Notes: generated by a model from the letters alone, not told the origin. Positions 1 to 9,241 are shown, numbered from the stretch's first letter. The stretch: DNA of 64,000 nt from Tunturiibacter gelidiferens (GCF_014201335.1 NZ_JACHEB010000001.1:186001-250000), one strand, 5' to 3'. Translations and numbers: made by a program.

Positions 1-55
1 ACCGAGGGATGAAATAGGGGTCTCACGAACACCACAATAGTCTCTTTCAGCGATA

Positions 56-82
56 AGTTCAATAGTGCATAAATTCTGAACT
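56..82. promoter_or_regulatory. Inverted repeat upstream of the first SDR gene
   Basis: Perfect 6-bp arms AGTTCA (56-61) and TGAACT (77-82) are separated by 15 nt, about 100 nt before the first SDR start. This could be an operator for a regulator encoded to the left of the window. The arms are short, so chance occurrence is possible. Confidence 0.25.
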
Positions 83-181
83 AATGAATCCTTCTGTCAC
101 CGAACTCAATCTACTCACCAGCAGACGAAACCTGCCAGCCCCAAGTGGCTCGAAAAGATCTCAACCGAAGAGGAATAAGTC

Positions 182-928
182 ATGAGCAAGCTCAAAGGTA
201 AAGTAGCAGTCGTCACGGGCGCATCCAAGGGTATCGGAGCAGCCATCGCCAAATCGCTCGCCTCTGAAGGCGCATCCGTCGTCGTCAACTACGCCTCCAG
301 CAAGTCTGGTGCGGACACGGTTGTTGCCGCGATCACCGCTGCAGGCGGTAAAGCAGTAGCCGTCGGTGGAGATGTCTCCAAAGCTGCCGAGGCACAAGGC
401 ATCGTCGACGCTGCGATCAAGAACTATGGTCGTCTCGACATTCTTGTCAACAACTCCGGCGTCTACGAGTTCTCTTCTATCGAAGACGTTACGGAAGAGC
501 AGTTTCACAAGATCTTCAACATCAACGTGCTCGGCGTTCTTCTCACTACCCGAGCGGCCGTCAAACACCTAGGCGAAGGAGCGAGCATCATCAACATCGG
601 CTCCGGCGTCAGTAGCCTCACCCCTCCCAACAGCGCTGTCTACACCGCCACGAAAGGCGCTCTCGATTCCATCACCGGCGTCCTGGCGAAGGAACTCGGG
701 GCGAGGAAGATCCGCGTCAACTCCGTCAACCCGGGCATCGTCGATACGGAAGGCACGCAAACCGCAGGCTTCATTGGTTCTGATTTCGAAAAAGCTCTTG
801 TGGCGCAAACCCCTCTCGGCCGAGCAGGCCGGGTCGACGACATCGCCTCCGTCGTTTCCTTCTTCGCATCAGACGATGCGAAGTGGATCACTGGCGAGCG
901 CGTCATCACTGGCGGTGGTCTCCGCTGA
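182..928 (+). CDS. SDR family oxidoreductase (3-oxoacyl-ACP reductase-like)
   Basis: This is a cytosolic NAD(P)H-dependent short-chain dehydrogenase of 248 residues, the usual length of classical SDRs. The cofactor motif TGASKGIG lies at residues 12-19 and the NNSG motif at 90-93. Asn114, Ser141 and Tyr154-x-x-x-Lys158 form the catalytic tetrad. The PG motif after the catalytic helix (PGIVDTE) and the C-terminal GGG are typical. The start has an AGAGGA ribosome-binding site. A second SDR follows in the same direction after about 100 nt, so the two may be co-transcribed. Substrate cannot be read from the sequence; FabG-like or glucose-dehydrogenase-like paralogues are the alternatives. Confidence 0.9.
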   Translation: MSKLKGKVAVVTGASKGIGAAIAKSLASEGASVVVNYASSKSGADTVVAAITAAGGKAVAVGGDVSKAAEAQGIVDAAIKNYGRLDILVNNSGVYEFSSIEDVTEEQFHKIFNINVLGVLLTTRAAVKHLGEGASIINIGSGVSSLTPPNSAVYTATKGALDSITGVLAKELGARKIRVNSVNPGIVDTEGTQTAGFIGSDFEKALVAQTPLGRAGRVDDIASVVSFFASDDAKWITGERVITGGGLR

Positions 929-937
929 TTAACCGAG

Positions 938-976
938 ATCTCTCGAATGCTCATCAGCATCGTGCGTTCGAGAGAT
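938..976. repeat. Inverted repeat between the two SDR genes
   Basis: Arms ATCTCTCGAA (938-947) and TTCGAGAGAT (967-976) are perfectly complementary over 10 bp, with a smaller TGCT/AGCA stem inside the loop. No T-run follows, so it resembles an mRNA processing or stabilising hairpin, or an operator, more than a factor-independent terminator. Confidence 0.4.
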
Positions 977-1032
977 TCTTCCCACATCTCGGCCGGAACA
1001 ATTCGAGCAGCTAACAGCAAAGGATAAATGAC

Positions 1033-1764
1033 ATGGGTAAGATAGACGGAAAAGTAGCAGTCATCACAGCAGCTACGTCAGGCATGGCGCTAGCCACGGC
1101 GAAACTCTTCGTCAAAGAGGGCGCATATGTCTTCATCACCGGCCGCCGCCAGGACAAACTCGATGAAGCTGTCAAGGCAATCGGCAAGAACGTGACTGGG
1201 GTCCAGGGCGACGCAGCCAACCTTGCCGACCTCGACCGTTTGTACGAAACAGTCAAGAGGGAGAAAGGAAAGATCGACATACTCTTCGCTAGCGCAGGCC
1301 AGGGCGAGTTCGCCAAGATCGGCGAAGTCACTGAAGAGCACTTCGATAAGACCTTCGATCTGAACGTACGTGGCACACTCTTCACCGTGCAGAAGGCTCT
1401 CCCGCTGTTTACCGATGGCGGTTCCATCTTCATGAACGGCTCCATCGCCAGCATCAAAGGCTTCCCGGCCTTTGGCGTCTACAGCGCCAGCAAAGCCGCA
1501 GTGCGCTCTTTTGCTCGGACCTGGCTCAACGATCTCAAGGACCGCAAAATCCGCGTCAACGTGCTCAGCCCAGGAACGATCGACACTCCAACCCTCGATC
1601 CTCTCGGGCCCGACGCGAAAGAGTATTTCAAGACGCTTATCCCACGCGGAGAGATCGGTCGCCCGGAAGAGATCGCAACCGTAGCGCTCTTTCTCGCCTC
1701 TGACGATTCAAGTTTCGTCAACGGCATCGAACTCTTCGTAGATGGCGGAACAGCACAGATCTGA
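1033..1764 (+). CDS. SDR family oxidoreductase with altered cofactor loop
   Basis: This 243-residue protein is a second classical SDR. The catalytic Ser137 and Tyr150-x-x-x-Lys154 (YSASK) and the ASAG motif at 86-89 are in place. The dinucleotide-binding loop is unusual: where the family has TGxxxGxG, this protein reads TAATSGMA (12-19), so the first and last glycines are alanine and only Gly17 remains. The fold and active site otherwise look intact, so it is probably still an oxidoreductase, perhaps with changed cofactor preference or reduced activity. It is in the same orientation as the preceding SDR and converges on the desaturase gene with a 10-nt gap. Confidence 0.88.
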   Translation: MGKIDGKVAVITAATSGMALATAKLFVKEGAYVFITGRRQDKLDEAVKAIGKNVTGVQGDAANLADLDRLYETVKREKGKIDILFASAGQGEFAKIGEVTEEHFDKTFDLNVRGTLFTVQKALPLFTDGGSIFMNGSIASIKGFPAFGVYSASKAAVRSFARTWLNDLKDRKIRVNVLSPGTIDTPTLDPLGPDAKEYFKTLIPRGEIGRPEEIATVALFLASDDSSFVNGIELFVDGGTAQI

Positions 1765-1774
1765 TCAGTGAATA

Positions 1775-2695
1775 TTACTCAAGCGGCGACTGTTTCAGAC
1801 GTGAAGTTGTAGCGGAGAGGTGGGTCACCTTCACGCTCTTCGCCAAGCCAACCAAGGCCAACAGTTTGATACCCCAGTAGTTGAAGTCCAACTCCCACCA
1901 AGCCATCCCGTGGTTCGCAGACACAGGATGAGCGTGGTGATTGTTGTGCCAGCCTTCGCCCCCTGTCAACAGTGCAACCCACCAGCTATTGGTTGAGTCG
2001 TCGCGCGTCTTGAAGCGGCGCGATCCCCATAGATGGGTGGCCGAATTGACCAGCCACGTGGTGTGGAAGCCGATGGTAATCCTCAAAAACACGCCCCAGA
2101 GCAGCCACGAGACACCCAGCCGCCACCCGCCAAGAGCCGTGCCGACACTGAGCAAAGCGATGGCGGTCAGGGTGATCGGAAGCCAGTGCCACACAGCCAG
2201 CCACCGATAGAAACGGTCGCGTTCTAGATCTGGAGCGTATTGGGAGAGCCTGGTCGTTTCGCTGTGAATCGAACCGCGAAGGATCCAACCCATATGGGAC
2301 CACCACTTACCATCACGGGGAGAATGCGGATCACCCGGCTTGTCAGTGTACTGATGGTGCATGCGATGTACGGCGACCCAGTAAGTTGGACTGCCCTGCA
2401 GCGCCATGGACCCACAAATCGCCATGGCATACTCTAACCATTTAGGTGTGGTGAAACTGCGATGCGTGAGTTGGCGGTGATAGCTGATTGCAATCCCCAC
2501 GTTCTGACCGAGCAGCCACATCACGAGAAATATGGCGACCGAAGACCAACGGAAGAAAAACGGCGCCGCGATGGCCCCCAGGTGAAACCCCGCGATCACA
2601 ACAAAAAATACCCAGTTGAAATCGTTCGACTCAGCCTGTACCACTGCGAGTTCGGGTCTGTCAGTTTTTTGTGGTGTTGCTGCAACAGTCGCCAT
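1775..2695 (-). CDS. Acyl-CoA / fatty-acid desaturase (delta-9 type)
   Basis: This is a membrane di-iron desaturase that introduces a cis double bond into acyl chains. The three histidine boxes are in order: HRQLTH (HxxxxH), HRMHHQYTD (HxxHH) and HNNHHAHP (HxxHH). They are set among about four hydrophobic segments, as in stearoyl-CoA desaturases. I chose the ATG at 2695 (protein starting MATVAAT, 306 residues) over one 39 nt upstream, because AGAGG lies about 10 nt before it and the upstream ATG has no Shine-Dalgarno sequence. It lies downstream of the EF-P-like gene on the same strand. It probably adjusts membrane fluidity. Confidence 0.92.
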   Translation of the reverse strand: MATVAATPQKTDRPELAVVQAESNDFNWVFFVVIAGFHLGAIAAPFFFRWSSVAIFLVMWLLGQNVGIAISYHRQLTHRSFTTPKWLEYAMAICGSMALQGSPTYWVAVHRMHHQYTDKPGDPHSPRDGKWWSHMGWILRGSIHSETTRLSQYAPDLERDRFYRWLAVWHWLPITLTAIALLSVGTALGGWRLGVSWLLWGVFLRITIGFHTTWLVNSATHLWGSRRFKTRDDSTNSWWVALLTGGEGWHNNHHAHPVSANHGMAWWELDFNYWGIKLLALVGLAKSVKVTHLSATTSRLKQSPLE

Positions 2696-2812
2696 GCATG
2701 TTTTGCCTCTGGTGTCGAGGCTAACGCCCGGCATGGCGTGTGACTAGCGTGCGCAGGTAAGAGTTCGGTAATACTTCAGACAGGACGCACCAAGGACGTC
2801 GTACTCAGGCAG

Positions 2813-3388
2813 TCAGGCGCGCCCGGCAAACTCCCGAGTCTCCGTATTCACCTTAATTTTTTCCCCTTCTTTAATAAACGAAGGCACCCGGATTTCGACA
2901 CCTGTCTCCAGCTTGGCCGGCTTGGTCACGCCTCCGCTCGCAGTATCGCCACGAACTCCGGGTTCGGTATACGCGACAGAGAGTTCCACCTGAACCGGCA
3001 ACTGCAGTCCAATCGGGTTGCCGTTATATTTATCAATCTGAATCAGGATTCCCTCAACGAGAAAGTCTCGGGCGTCCCCGACCATCTCATCCCTAAGAAC
3101 GAGAGTCTCAAAACTCTCCTGATCCATAAAATACGAGCCCTCACCGTCGCTGTAGAGGTAAGACGCTTCAACCGTCTGGAGATCCGGCTCTTTGAACTTG
3201 TCGCTGGCCTTGAACGTTTTATCGAAGACAGCGCGCGTAAGCATATTCCGCATCCGCAAACGAACTAGCGTCTGTCCACCTCTGGCCGTAGGGGTGGAGA
3301 TCTCCGCTTCCAGACAGCAGAACGGAACGTTTTCATACTCAAAAGACATCTTGCGCTTTACGTCGATGGCGTCGATCAATGTGGCCAT
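2813..3388 (-). CDS. yeiP: Elongation factor P paralogue, EfpL/YeiP type
   Basis: This 191-residue protein has the three-domain EF-P plan: an N-terminal KOW-like barrel, a central OB domain and a C-terminal OB domain ending in GRA. It would bind ribosomes stalled at proline-rich stretches. The start at 3388 has a strong AGGAGG ribosome-binding site; an upstream extension to 3484 is unlikely. The domain I loop reads TPTARGGQT. This matches the SPSARGAAT loop of YeiP/EfpL, with an arginine near the tip, and not the PGKG or PGNLR loops of canonical EF-P. I therefore assign the EfpL branch. A general annotation would be elongation factor P. Confidence 0.85.
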   Translation of the reverse strand: MATLIDAIDVKRKMSFEYENVPFCCLEAEISTPTARGGQTLVRLRMRNMLTRAVFDKTFKASDKFKEPDLQTVEASYLYSDGEGSYFMDQESFETLVLRDEMVGDARDFLVEGILIQIDKYNGNPIGLQLPVQVELSVAYTEPGVRGDTASGGVTKPAKLETGVEIRVPSFIKEGEKIKVNTETREFAGRA

Positions 3389-3702
3389 GGACCTCCTCAA
3401 ATACTTCGGTAATGCGGGGTTGAAGGTGGTGATTCCACCAGAGAGCTTAGTCGCCTCGTTGTCGGCTGAAGTCCGGATGACCATAGGATAACAGCGCGCT
3501 GAGCCGATTCATGGCTCTCACGATCCAGAAGTGAAGTTGGAAAGCATCGTAGCCCACGTGGGTCGCTAGCGTTCGCCGCTTCCCGCGCGTTGGCCCGTGC
3601 CTCGAAGTGAATGCCGGCCCGTCACCCGTTCAGGGGCGGCATTCCAACAGCAGTACGAGATCGAAGCTGGCAAACTGGCTGGGGCGAGTTCTCACCGCTA
3701 GG
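3389..3702. other. Intergenic region upstream of the EF-P-like gene
   Basis: These 314 bases hold no credible gene. The EF-P-like ribosome-binding site lies at the left end. A 10-bp perfect palindrome, CCCACGTGGG, lies at 3553-3562; its role is unknown. The promoter of the EF-P-like gene must lie here, but I see no clear -35/-10 pair. Confidence 0.5.
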
Positions 3703-4056
3703 CTAAAATCGCCGTCCAACTTGAAGCTCGTCGATGTCATCATCGTCTTCGTCTTCTTCCTCGTCGTCATCCTCATCTTCGTCATCCTCGTACTCATCAT
3801 CGTCATCATCATCTTCATCTACTTCGTCGTCGTCATCCTCAAACTCATCCTCGTCGTCGTCCTCCTCTTCTTCGTCGTCATCATCCTCGAACTCATCATC
3901 GTCGTCTTCCACTGCTTTCTTCGCGACGCTGAGGGATTCAGACGTGGCGTAACCTGCAGGGGAGTCAAGCGAGCTGTATTCAGAGGCGGCAATGAAATCC
4001 GTACCCAGGGGGAAAAAGGTTGCGTTGAAGTCGAAGGTTAGGGTCTCAAGTGCCAT
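3703..4056 (-). CDS. Hypothetical hyper-acidic Asp/Glu-tract protein
   Basis: This 117-residue protein has an ordinary first half of about 55 residues and then an almost uninterrupted run of roughly 60 Asp/Glu residues with scattered Phe, Tyr and Val. It ends in a short DELQVGRRF-like tail. The ATG at 4056 has AGGAG upstream. No signal peptide or membrane segment is visible and I recognise no family. The acidic tract is encoded by GAT/GAC/GAA/GAG repeats, so the opposite strand shows a meaningless serine-rich frame. It follows a diguanylate cyclase gene on the same strand after 68 nt, so co-transcription is plausible. Chaperone-like, cation-binding or nucleic-acid-mimicking roles are possible, but none is shown. 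Confidence 0.7.
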   Translation of the reverse strand: MALETLTFDFNATFFPLGTDFIAASEYSSLDSPAGYATSESLSVAKKAVEDDDDEFEDDDDEEEEDDDEDEFEDDDDEVDEDDDDDDEYEDDEDEDDDEEEDEDDDDIDELQVGRRF

Positions 4057-4124
4057 AAAAATCTCCTGTTGAAAATGTGTACTGGGATAGGATGCAGCAG
4101 ATTGAAAAAAGTGAGTGTGAAAAT

Positions 4125-5405
4125 TCACTTTTCCCCGAATTGAACGATTAGCGGAATCTGACGCTTTTCCTGATACATGCGTTGGTCCGCAAGACGACGC
4201 AGAAAGACCTCATCGGTCGTGTCGTCAGGGTAGACGGCGACGCCGATGCTTCCGCTCACGGTAACCGTGTTGCCGTTGATCTGCACAGACTTGCTGAGCG
4301 CCCCGGAGAGTCGCCCGACGCAGTTGTCCGCGATATGGTCTACCGGTTCATCGACAGGCAGATCCGTAACAATCACGATAAATTCGTCCCCGCCGAGTCG
4401 CGCAAGTGTGTCCGAAGTTCGGATGGCGGCCCGAAGGTTATGCGCAACGCGTTGCAGCAACTCGTCGCCCGCATCATGTCCGTAGGAATCGTTAATCTGC
4501 TTGAATCCATTGAGATCGAGCATGAGCAACGCAGTACGGGTGTGGTTACGATCCGACCGCCTCAGCGCGTCCACCAAGAGGTCCTCAAAGTGCCGCCGAT
4601 TCGGCAGGCCCGTCAAATGGTCATGGAACGCATACCATTCGTTGCTCGAAACCTGGTGTTCCAACATCACCAGCAGCATGCCGATCGTAACCAGAAACTT
4701 CTGCATGTCCCATATCTGCGAAGCGATATCGATGTACTGCGGGTGGTTGATAACCCATGAATGCAGTAGAAAGACCAAAGCCCACAGGGTAAAACCGAGA
4801 ACGACCGCAACCTTCCCGAGGCTCTGGCTGGGCAGGCTGAGTTGAAAGAAGATGGCCGTCGCGAGGTAGATGGCGAAGAGCGGGACATATGCCGTATCGC
4901 GATACATTCCGTTCGAAGCGAAAAACCAGGCCGAGCCCCAGACACATATCTGTGCCGCAACAATCCACCAGGCGCCCCCCAGTTTCCAGGTGCGCGCAAG
5001 CAAAAACGGGCTGACTGCTCCGACCAGAAGACCGCAGACAATGAAAACGCGGTAGATCCCAGGCGTCCGGACATCAAAGCCATACGTCGTAAGAACCGCA
5101 AAAAGGGGGGGAGCATTCAGAAAAAGATAGTAAAGCGTTTGTTTCCGCGGAAAGAGAGCCCTCGCGGCAGCCCACAGAAAGATGCCTCCAGCTGCAAGGT
5201 ACGCATCCAGCGCAACGACGTGCGAACTAAGGTGCCATTGGCCCTTGGGCGAATAAAAAGCGTGAGCAATGGCCTCAAGAAAGATGAACAGCAGGCCACT
5301 GATCCAAAGATCGACCCTCTCCTGCGGATGGCGCTTACGCAGAAAGTAAAGGATCGTGAGAAGCGTTGCCATTGCGGCCAGGTCAGGAGTCAGTCGGTAG
5401 TTCAT
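4125..5405 (-). CDS. Membrane-bound diguanylate cyclase (GGDEF)
   Basis: This 426-residue protein makes cyclic di-GMP from two GTP. Residues 1-250 form about seven or eight hydrophobic segments, a MASE-like membrane sensor. The catalytic domain follows, with DHLTGLPNR near 262-270 and the signature GGDEF at 338-342. A product-inhibition site, RTSD (329-332), sits five residues before GGDEF, so feedback control by c-di-GMP is expected. No EAL or HD-GYP domain is present. The acidic-tract protein lies downstream on the same strand. The signal sensed by the membrane part is unknown. Confidence 0.93.
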   Translation of the reverse strand: MNYRLTPDLAAMATLLTILYFLRKRHPQERVDLWISGLLFIFLEAIAHAFYSPKGQWHLSSHVVALDAYLAAGGIFLWAAARALFPRKQTLYYLFLNAPPLFAVLTTYGFDVRTPGIYRVFIVCGLLVGAVSPFLLARTWKLGGAWWIVAAQICVWGSAWFFASNGMYRDTAYVPLFAIYLATAIFFQLSLPSQSLGKVAVVLGFTLWALVFLLHSWVINHPQYIDIASQIWDMQKFLVTIGMLLVMLEHQVSSNEWYAFHDHLTGLPNRRHFEDLLVDALRRSDRNHTRTALLMLDLNGFKQINDSYGHDAGDELLQRVAHNLRAAIRTSDTLARLGGDEFIVIVTDLPVDEPVDHIADNCVGRLSGALSKSVQINGNTVTVSGSIGVAVYPDDTTDEVFLRRLADQRMYQEKRQIPLIVQFGEK

Positions 5406-5517
5406 CTGTCTTTCATGCGACTTTGTCGCTGCTTTCGGTCCAAAGAATCACGTATTAGCTGGGAGAGAGTAGTTCAGTATCGAACATTACCGTTAATGGC
5501 CCGCAAAAGGTAGCCTG

Positions 5518-6966
5518 TCAGGCTTCGGAAAATGGCTTGAGCTGCTTCTCCGTAGGCGGACTGGTCAACAAGCTCACAATAACCAGACACAGCAGCGAAG
5601 CAAGCAGAGCCGGCAGAATGGCGTCGCGTTCGCTGATGGTCGCCGGAAGGTGGGAGTGGACCAATCCCGCATCCCAGAAGACGGTAACGAAGGTGCCGAC
5701 CGCAATGCTGGCCACCGCCCCTGCGGCCGTCGCGCGCCTCCAGTAAAACGTGGCAAGGATAACTGGCGTCAGGGCAGCACCGTAAATCGTGTAAGCGTAA
5801 AGCGATTTTTTCAATACCGACTCGATGTGGAGCGACTGATAGAGCGCCCACAGCCCAAGCAGAACGACCATAAGACGAGAGACTGCAAGAGTCTTCTTGT
5901 TGGAAGCCTCCGGATTGATATAACGGAGGTAGATGTCGTTGACGAGATTGGTCGACGGAGAGAACAGCCAGTTGTTCGCCGTTGAAATAATCTTTGCGAA
6001 GATAGCTCCCATCAGCAACGCGCCCAACAGGCGAAGCGGACCCGAACCAGAAAAGCCGTGCAGCCCAAGGTAAGCAAGAATCTCGCGAGGACGAGCCGCA
6101 ACCTCTCCACTAGGAAACAGACTCGACCCCGTGACCGCGAGCGCCACGATAACGGTCTCGAGAATAACCGTGCCGATGATCCATCCAACCACCGCCCGCG
6201 TGGCATCCTTCTCGGATTTGGCGGAGAAAAACTTCTGATACATCGACTGATTCCCCAGCAGCAATAAGCAGGTCGGAAGAAAGAGCTCGAGACATCGAAT
6301 GTGCGACAAGTCACCAAAGACCTGAAAGTGGGTAGCTGGAAGGCTCGCATGAATCGCAGACCACCCTCCCGCACGCTGAGCAAGTATGGGCAAAGCGATG
6401 ATCATCGTGAAAGTAGCAAGCAGTCCAATCGCCACGTCCATATAGGCGACAGAGGCCATCCCGGCGATGGCGGTAAAAACAATGACAAAAGCCGCAATAA
6501 TATATTTGCCGAAGTCAGGGGTAATAAGGTCCGGAAAGATCAGGTGAAGAATATCGCCCCCACCTACAAACTGGTAACTCGTCACAGCCGTATAGCAGAA
6601 AAGAATCGCGATGACGCCAAGAATACGGGCAGCCTGGTTATAACGAACCTCGAGGAGATCCGGAATAGTGAATTGCGCGAACTTTCTCGCTCGTGGCGCA
6701 ATGAAATAGATCAGCAGCAGTCCCGCCCAGCCGCCGCCTCCCTGCCACAGCGCCGCAAAGCCGTGCTTGTACGCATTCTCGGCGCCGCCAAGTAGCGACC
6801 CTGACCCAATCCAACTCGACAGCAACGTGAAGACCAGAACGAAGGCAGGCAGCGAGCGGCCTGCCACAAGGTAATCGGCCTTGGTTTTCACCTTGCCAAG
6901 ACGGGTCAGCGATACCGTGAGCAGGGTGACGACAATAGCCGAAAGAACAATCGCATAAAGATTCAT
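5518..6966 (-). CDS. Sodium:solute symporter (SSS family)
   Basis: This 482-residue inner-membrane transporter has about thirteen transmembrane helices and the SSS-type start: KADYLVAGRSLPAF followed by a glycine- and serine-rich helix (SSWIGSGSLLGG). It would couple sodium entry to uptake of a small organic solute. The SSS family carries sugars, amino acids, carboxylates and choline-like compounds, and the substrate cannot be assigned here. No Shine-Dalgarno sequence is obvious before the ATG at 6966, so translation may be leaderless or weak. It runs in the same direction as the neighbouring cyclase gene with a 112-nt gap. Confidence 0.9.
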   Translation of the reverse strand: MNLYAIVLSAIVVTLLTVSLTRLGKVKTKADYLVAGRSLPAFVLVFTLLSSWIGSGSLLGGAENAYKHGFAALWQGGGGWAGLLLIYFIAPRARKFAQFTIPDLLEVRYNQAARILGVIAILFCYTAVTSYQFVGGGDILHLIFPDLITPDFGKYIIAAFVIVFTAIAGMASVAYMDVAIGLLATFTMIIALPILAQRAGGWSAIHASLPATHFQVFGDLSHIRCLELFLPTCLLLLGNQSMYQKFFSAKSEKDATRAVVGWIIGTVILETVIVALAVTGSSLFPSGEVAARPREILAYLGLHGFSGSGPLRLLGALLMGAIFAKIISTANNWLFSPSTNLVNDIYLRYINPEASNKKTLAVSRLMVVLLGLWALYQSLHIESVLKKSLYAYTIYGAALTPVILATFYWRRATAAGAVASIAVGTFVTVFWDAGLVHSHLPATISERDAILPALLASLLCLVIVSLLTSPPTEKQLKPFSEA

Positions 6967-7067
6967 TTGGTAGGGTCAAGTGTACTGTCTTGAAGCTGAT
7001 TACAACACCGCCCGCCCCCCATCAAAAAAATTGCGGAGCGGCCGGAACTCGAAATGGTAAGACTCCC

Positions 7068-9119
7068 CTACCAGACTTTGCACGTCGGTGCATGCACCAT
7101 CGGCTGGCCCGCCTTGCAACTAAACGCCTTCTGAAACTCGGGCAGATTCGAAACCACGCCGTTGATGCGCGCGTAACCCGGCGAGTGAGGATCCGTTATT
7201 GCCCGAACGCGCAAGACCTCGGGACGCTCATTTTCGCAGGCCCATTGCGCCATCCCGACAAAAAATCGTTGGTCCGGTGTAAACCCATCCGCACTCACCA
7301 GTTGCTGCCCCGCCGTCTGCTTCTCCCACGCAATATAGGCGAGCAGCGTTCCACCCAGATCGGCCACGTCTTCGCCGCTGGTCAGCTTCGAGTTGATATG
7401 AATATCGTCGACCACAATGTACTGGGCATATTGATCCCGAACACAGTTGATACGATCCTCGAACCCCTTTGCATCGGCGGCCGTCCACCAATCGCGAAGA
7501 TTGCCCTTGTCATCAAACTGCCGCCCCTCATCATCGAAGGCGTGTGTCAGTTCGTGGCCGATCGTCGCTCCCGTATTGCCATAGTTCGGCGCATCATCCA
7601 GCTTCGTATCGTAGAGCGGCGGCTGGAGAACGCCCGCAGGAAAGTTGATGTCGTTCATCTGCGAATTGAAGTAAGCGTTCACCGTCGGCGGCGTCATTCC
7701 CCATTCGTTCCGGTCGACTGGCTTCCCCAGCTTGTGCCACTGGCGCGCGTCCTCGAAGCGGTAAGAGCGCGTCACATTGCCGATGTAGTCGTCTGGCTTG
7801 ATCTCGAGCGCCGTATAGTCGCGCCATTGATCCGGGTAGCCAATCTTATTACGAATCACCTTGAGCTTACGCAGCGCCTCCTGCTTCGTTGCAGGGCTCA
7901 TCCAATCGAGATTCTCAATCTCATGCTGCATGGCAGCTTCCACCTGCTCGGTCATCTGCTGCGTCTTAGCCTTGGTGTCCGCAGAAAAAGTGCGTTTCAC
8001 AAACTCCTGCCCCAGCGCCTCCCCCAGGTCGCCATCAACTCCGCGGGTGCACTTCTTCCAGCGCGGAGGCATCGCAGGAACCCCGCGCAGCGTAGTCGAA
8101 TAAAAGTCGAAGTCGGCTTGCTCCAGCGGGTGCGTCAGATACGGTGCCGCAGACGTGAGCAAGTGGAACCTCAGATAGCCGCGAAGCGCGTCAAGCGACT
8201 CGGTTGTAAGCTCCTCCTGAACTGCCTTGATAAATTCCGGCTGCGCAACATTCACCTTCGCAACGCCCGGCGCACCTTGCGTTGCAAAGTAGCGTGGCCA
8301 ATCGAAGGAAGGGGCAATCTTGCCGAGTTCTTCGATCGTCATCATGTGGTACGTATTATGCGGATCCCGACGCTCGACCCGTGTAAGAGATGCCTTGGCG
8401 AGAGCCGTCTCGATGCGCAGCGTCGCATCCGCATCGGACTTCGCCTGGGCCGCCGATTCGCCACCCAGCATCATCAGCTTCTGAATATAGGCGACGTATT
8501 GCTCGCGCAGCTTCACACTTTTATCGTCCGTCTTCAGGTAATAGTCGCGGTCAGGAAGACCAAGTCCACCCGCATCAACAGCCACGATCACCAGAGACGA
8601 GTCGAGCGCATCCTGGTCAGTGCTGGACCCGAAGAAAAAGCTACCCTGATACTCGTGATGCAGCGAGCCTATCGCCGTAAGAAGTTCCGGCCGCGTCTTC
8701 AATGCGTCGATCCGCGCAAGCCCTGGCTGCACCGGTTTCACACCGAGTGCATCAATCGCTGCCGTGTTCATGCAGGCCGCAAAGTAGTCGCCCACCTTCT
8801 GCTGAACTGCGGTACGATCGGTCGCCTTCGCGTCCGCCTCCAGGATCCCCCACAGAAATTGCTCATTATCATTACCCAACTTGGCGTAGACGCTCCAACT
8901 GGCCCGGTCAGTGGGGATCGGGTTCTTCTTCTGCCAGCCACCACACGTGAACTTGTAAAAATCGACACACGGGTCCACGGAACGGTCCAGGCTCGAAAGA
9001 TCAAGCGACGGCGAATAAGGCATTGATTGGAATGGCTGAGCTGCTTCTTGCGCAGGAAGGCGCATCGCAACGAGACAGAGTGCAATGGCCGCCAGGGCGA
9101 CCGGAAGCTTCGAGAGCAT
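7068..9119 (-). CDS. M13 family metallopeptidase (neprilysin/PepO-like)
   Basis: This 683-residue exported zinc endopeptidase has a signal peptide at the start (MLSKLPVALAAIALCL..). I chose the ATG at 9119 because AGGAG precedes it; an upstream extension would bury the signal peptide. The large helical N-terminal domain is followed by the NAYFN substrate motif, the zinc motif H522-E-L-T-H526 and E583-DVA-D587 (ExxxD) with the third ligand. The protein ends in a C-x-x-W-like tail (CKVW), as the family does. It probably degrades peptides in the periplasm. It is divergent from an M61 peptidase gene with a shared 122-nt promoter region. Confidence 0.95.
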   Translation of the reverse strand: MLSKLPVALAAIALCLVAMRLPAQEAAQPFQSMPYSPSLDLSSLDRSVDPCVDFYKFTCGGWQKKNPIPTDRASWSVYAKLGNDNEQFLWGILEADAKATDRTAVQQKVGDYFAACMNTAAIDALGVKPVQPGLARIDALKTRPELLTAIGSLHHEYQGSFFFGSSTDQDALDSSLVIVAVDAGGLGLPDRDYYLKTDDKSVKLREQYVAYIQKLMMLGGESAAQAKSDADATLRIETALAKASLTRVERRDPHNTYHMMTIEELGKIAPSFDWPRYFATQGAPGVAKVNVAQPEFIKAVQEELTTESLDALRGYLRFHLLTSAAPYLTHPLEQADFDFYSTTLRGVPAMPPRWKKCTRGVDGDLGEALGQEFVKRTFSADTKAKTQQMTEQVEAAMQHEIENLDWMSPATKQEALRKLKVIRNKIGYPDQWRDYTALEIKPDDYIGNVTRSYRFEDARQWHKLGKPVDRNEWGMTPPTVNAYFNSQMNDINFPAGVLQPPLYDTKLDDAPNYGNTGATIGHELTHAFDDEGRQFDDKGNLRDWWTAADAKGFEDRINCVRDQYAQYIVVDDIHINSKLTSGEDVADLGGTLLAYIAWEKQTAGQQLVSADGFTPDQRFFVGMAQWACENERPEVLRVRAITDPHSPGYARINGVVSNLPEFQKAFSCKAGQPMVHAPTCKVW

Positions 9120-9241
9120 GAGTTCTCCTGTGCACCATCCTATCTGCAAAAACTCCCACAAACCACGCAGATCCATTCCAAAGGCTGGTCGGCCAAGGAT
9201 AGACTGATTGCGGTTACACCCTAGAAAGCGGAAGGCGAAAT

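Noticed and set aside
3734..3952. A plus-strand frame coding for poly-serine
   Set aside because: It is the complement of the Asp/Glu-coding trinucleotide tract of the acidic protein and has no start context.
6990..9026. A 678-residue plus-strand frame rich in Arg and Leu
   Set aside because: It lies antisense to the M13 peptidase, has no recognisable domain, and the opposite strand encodes an intact zinc peptidase with a signal peptide and ribosome-binding site.
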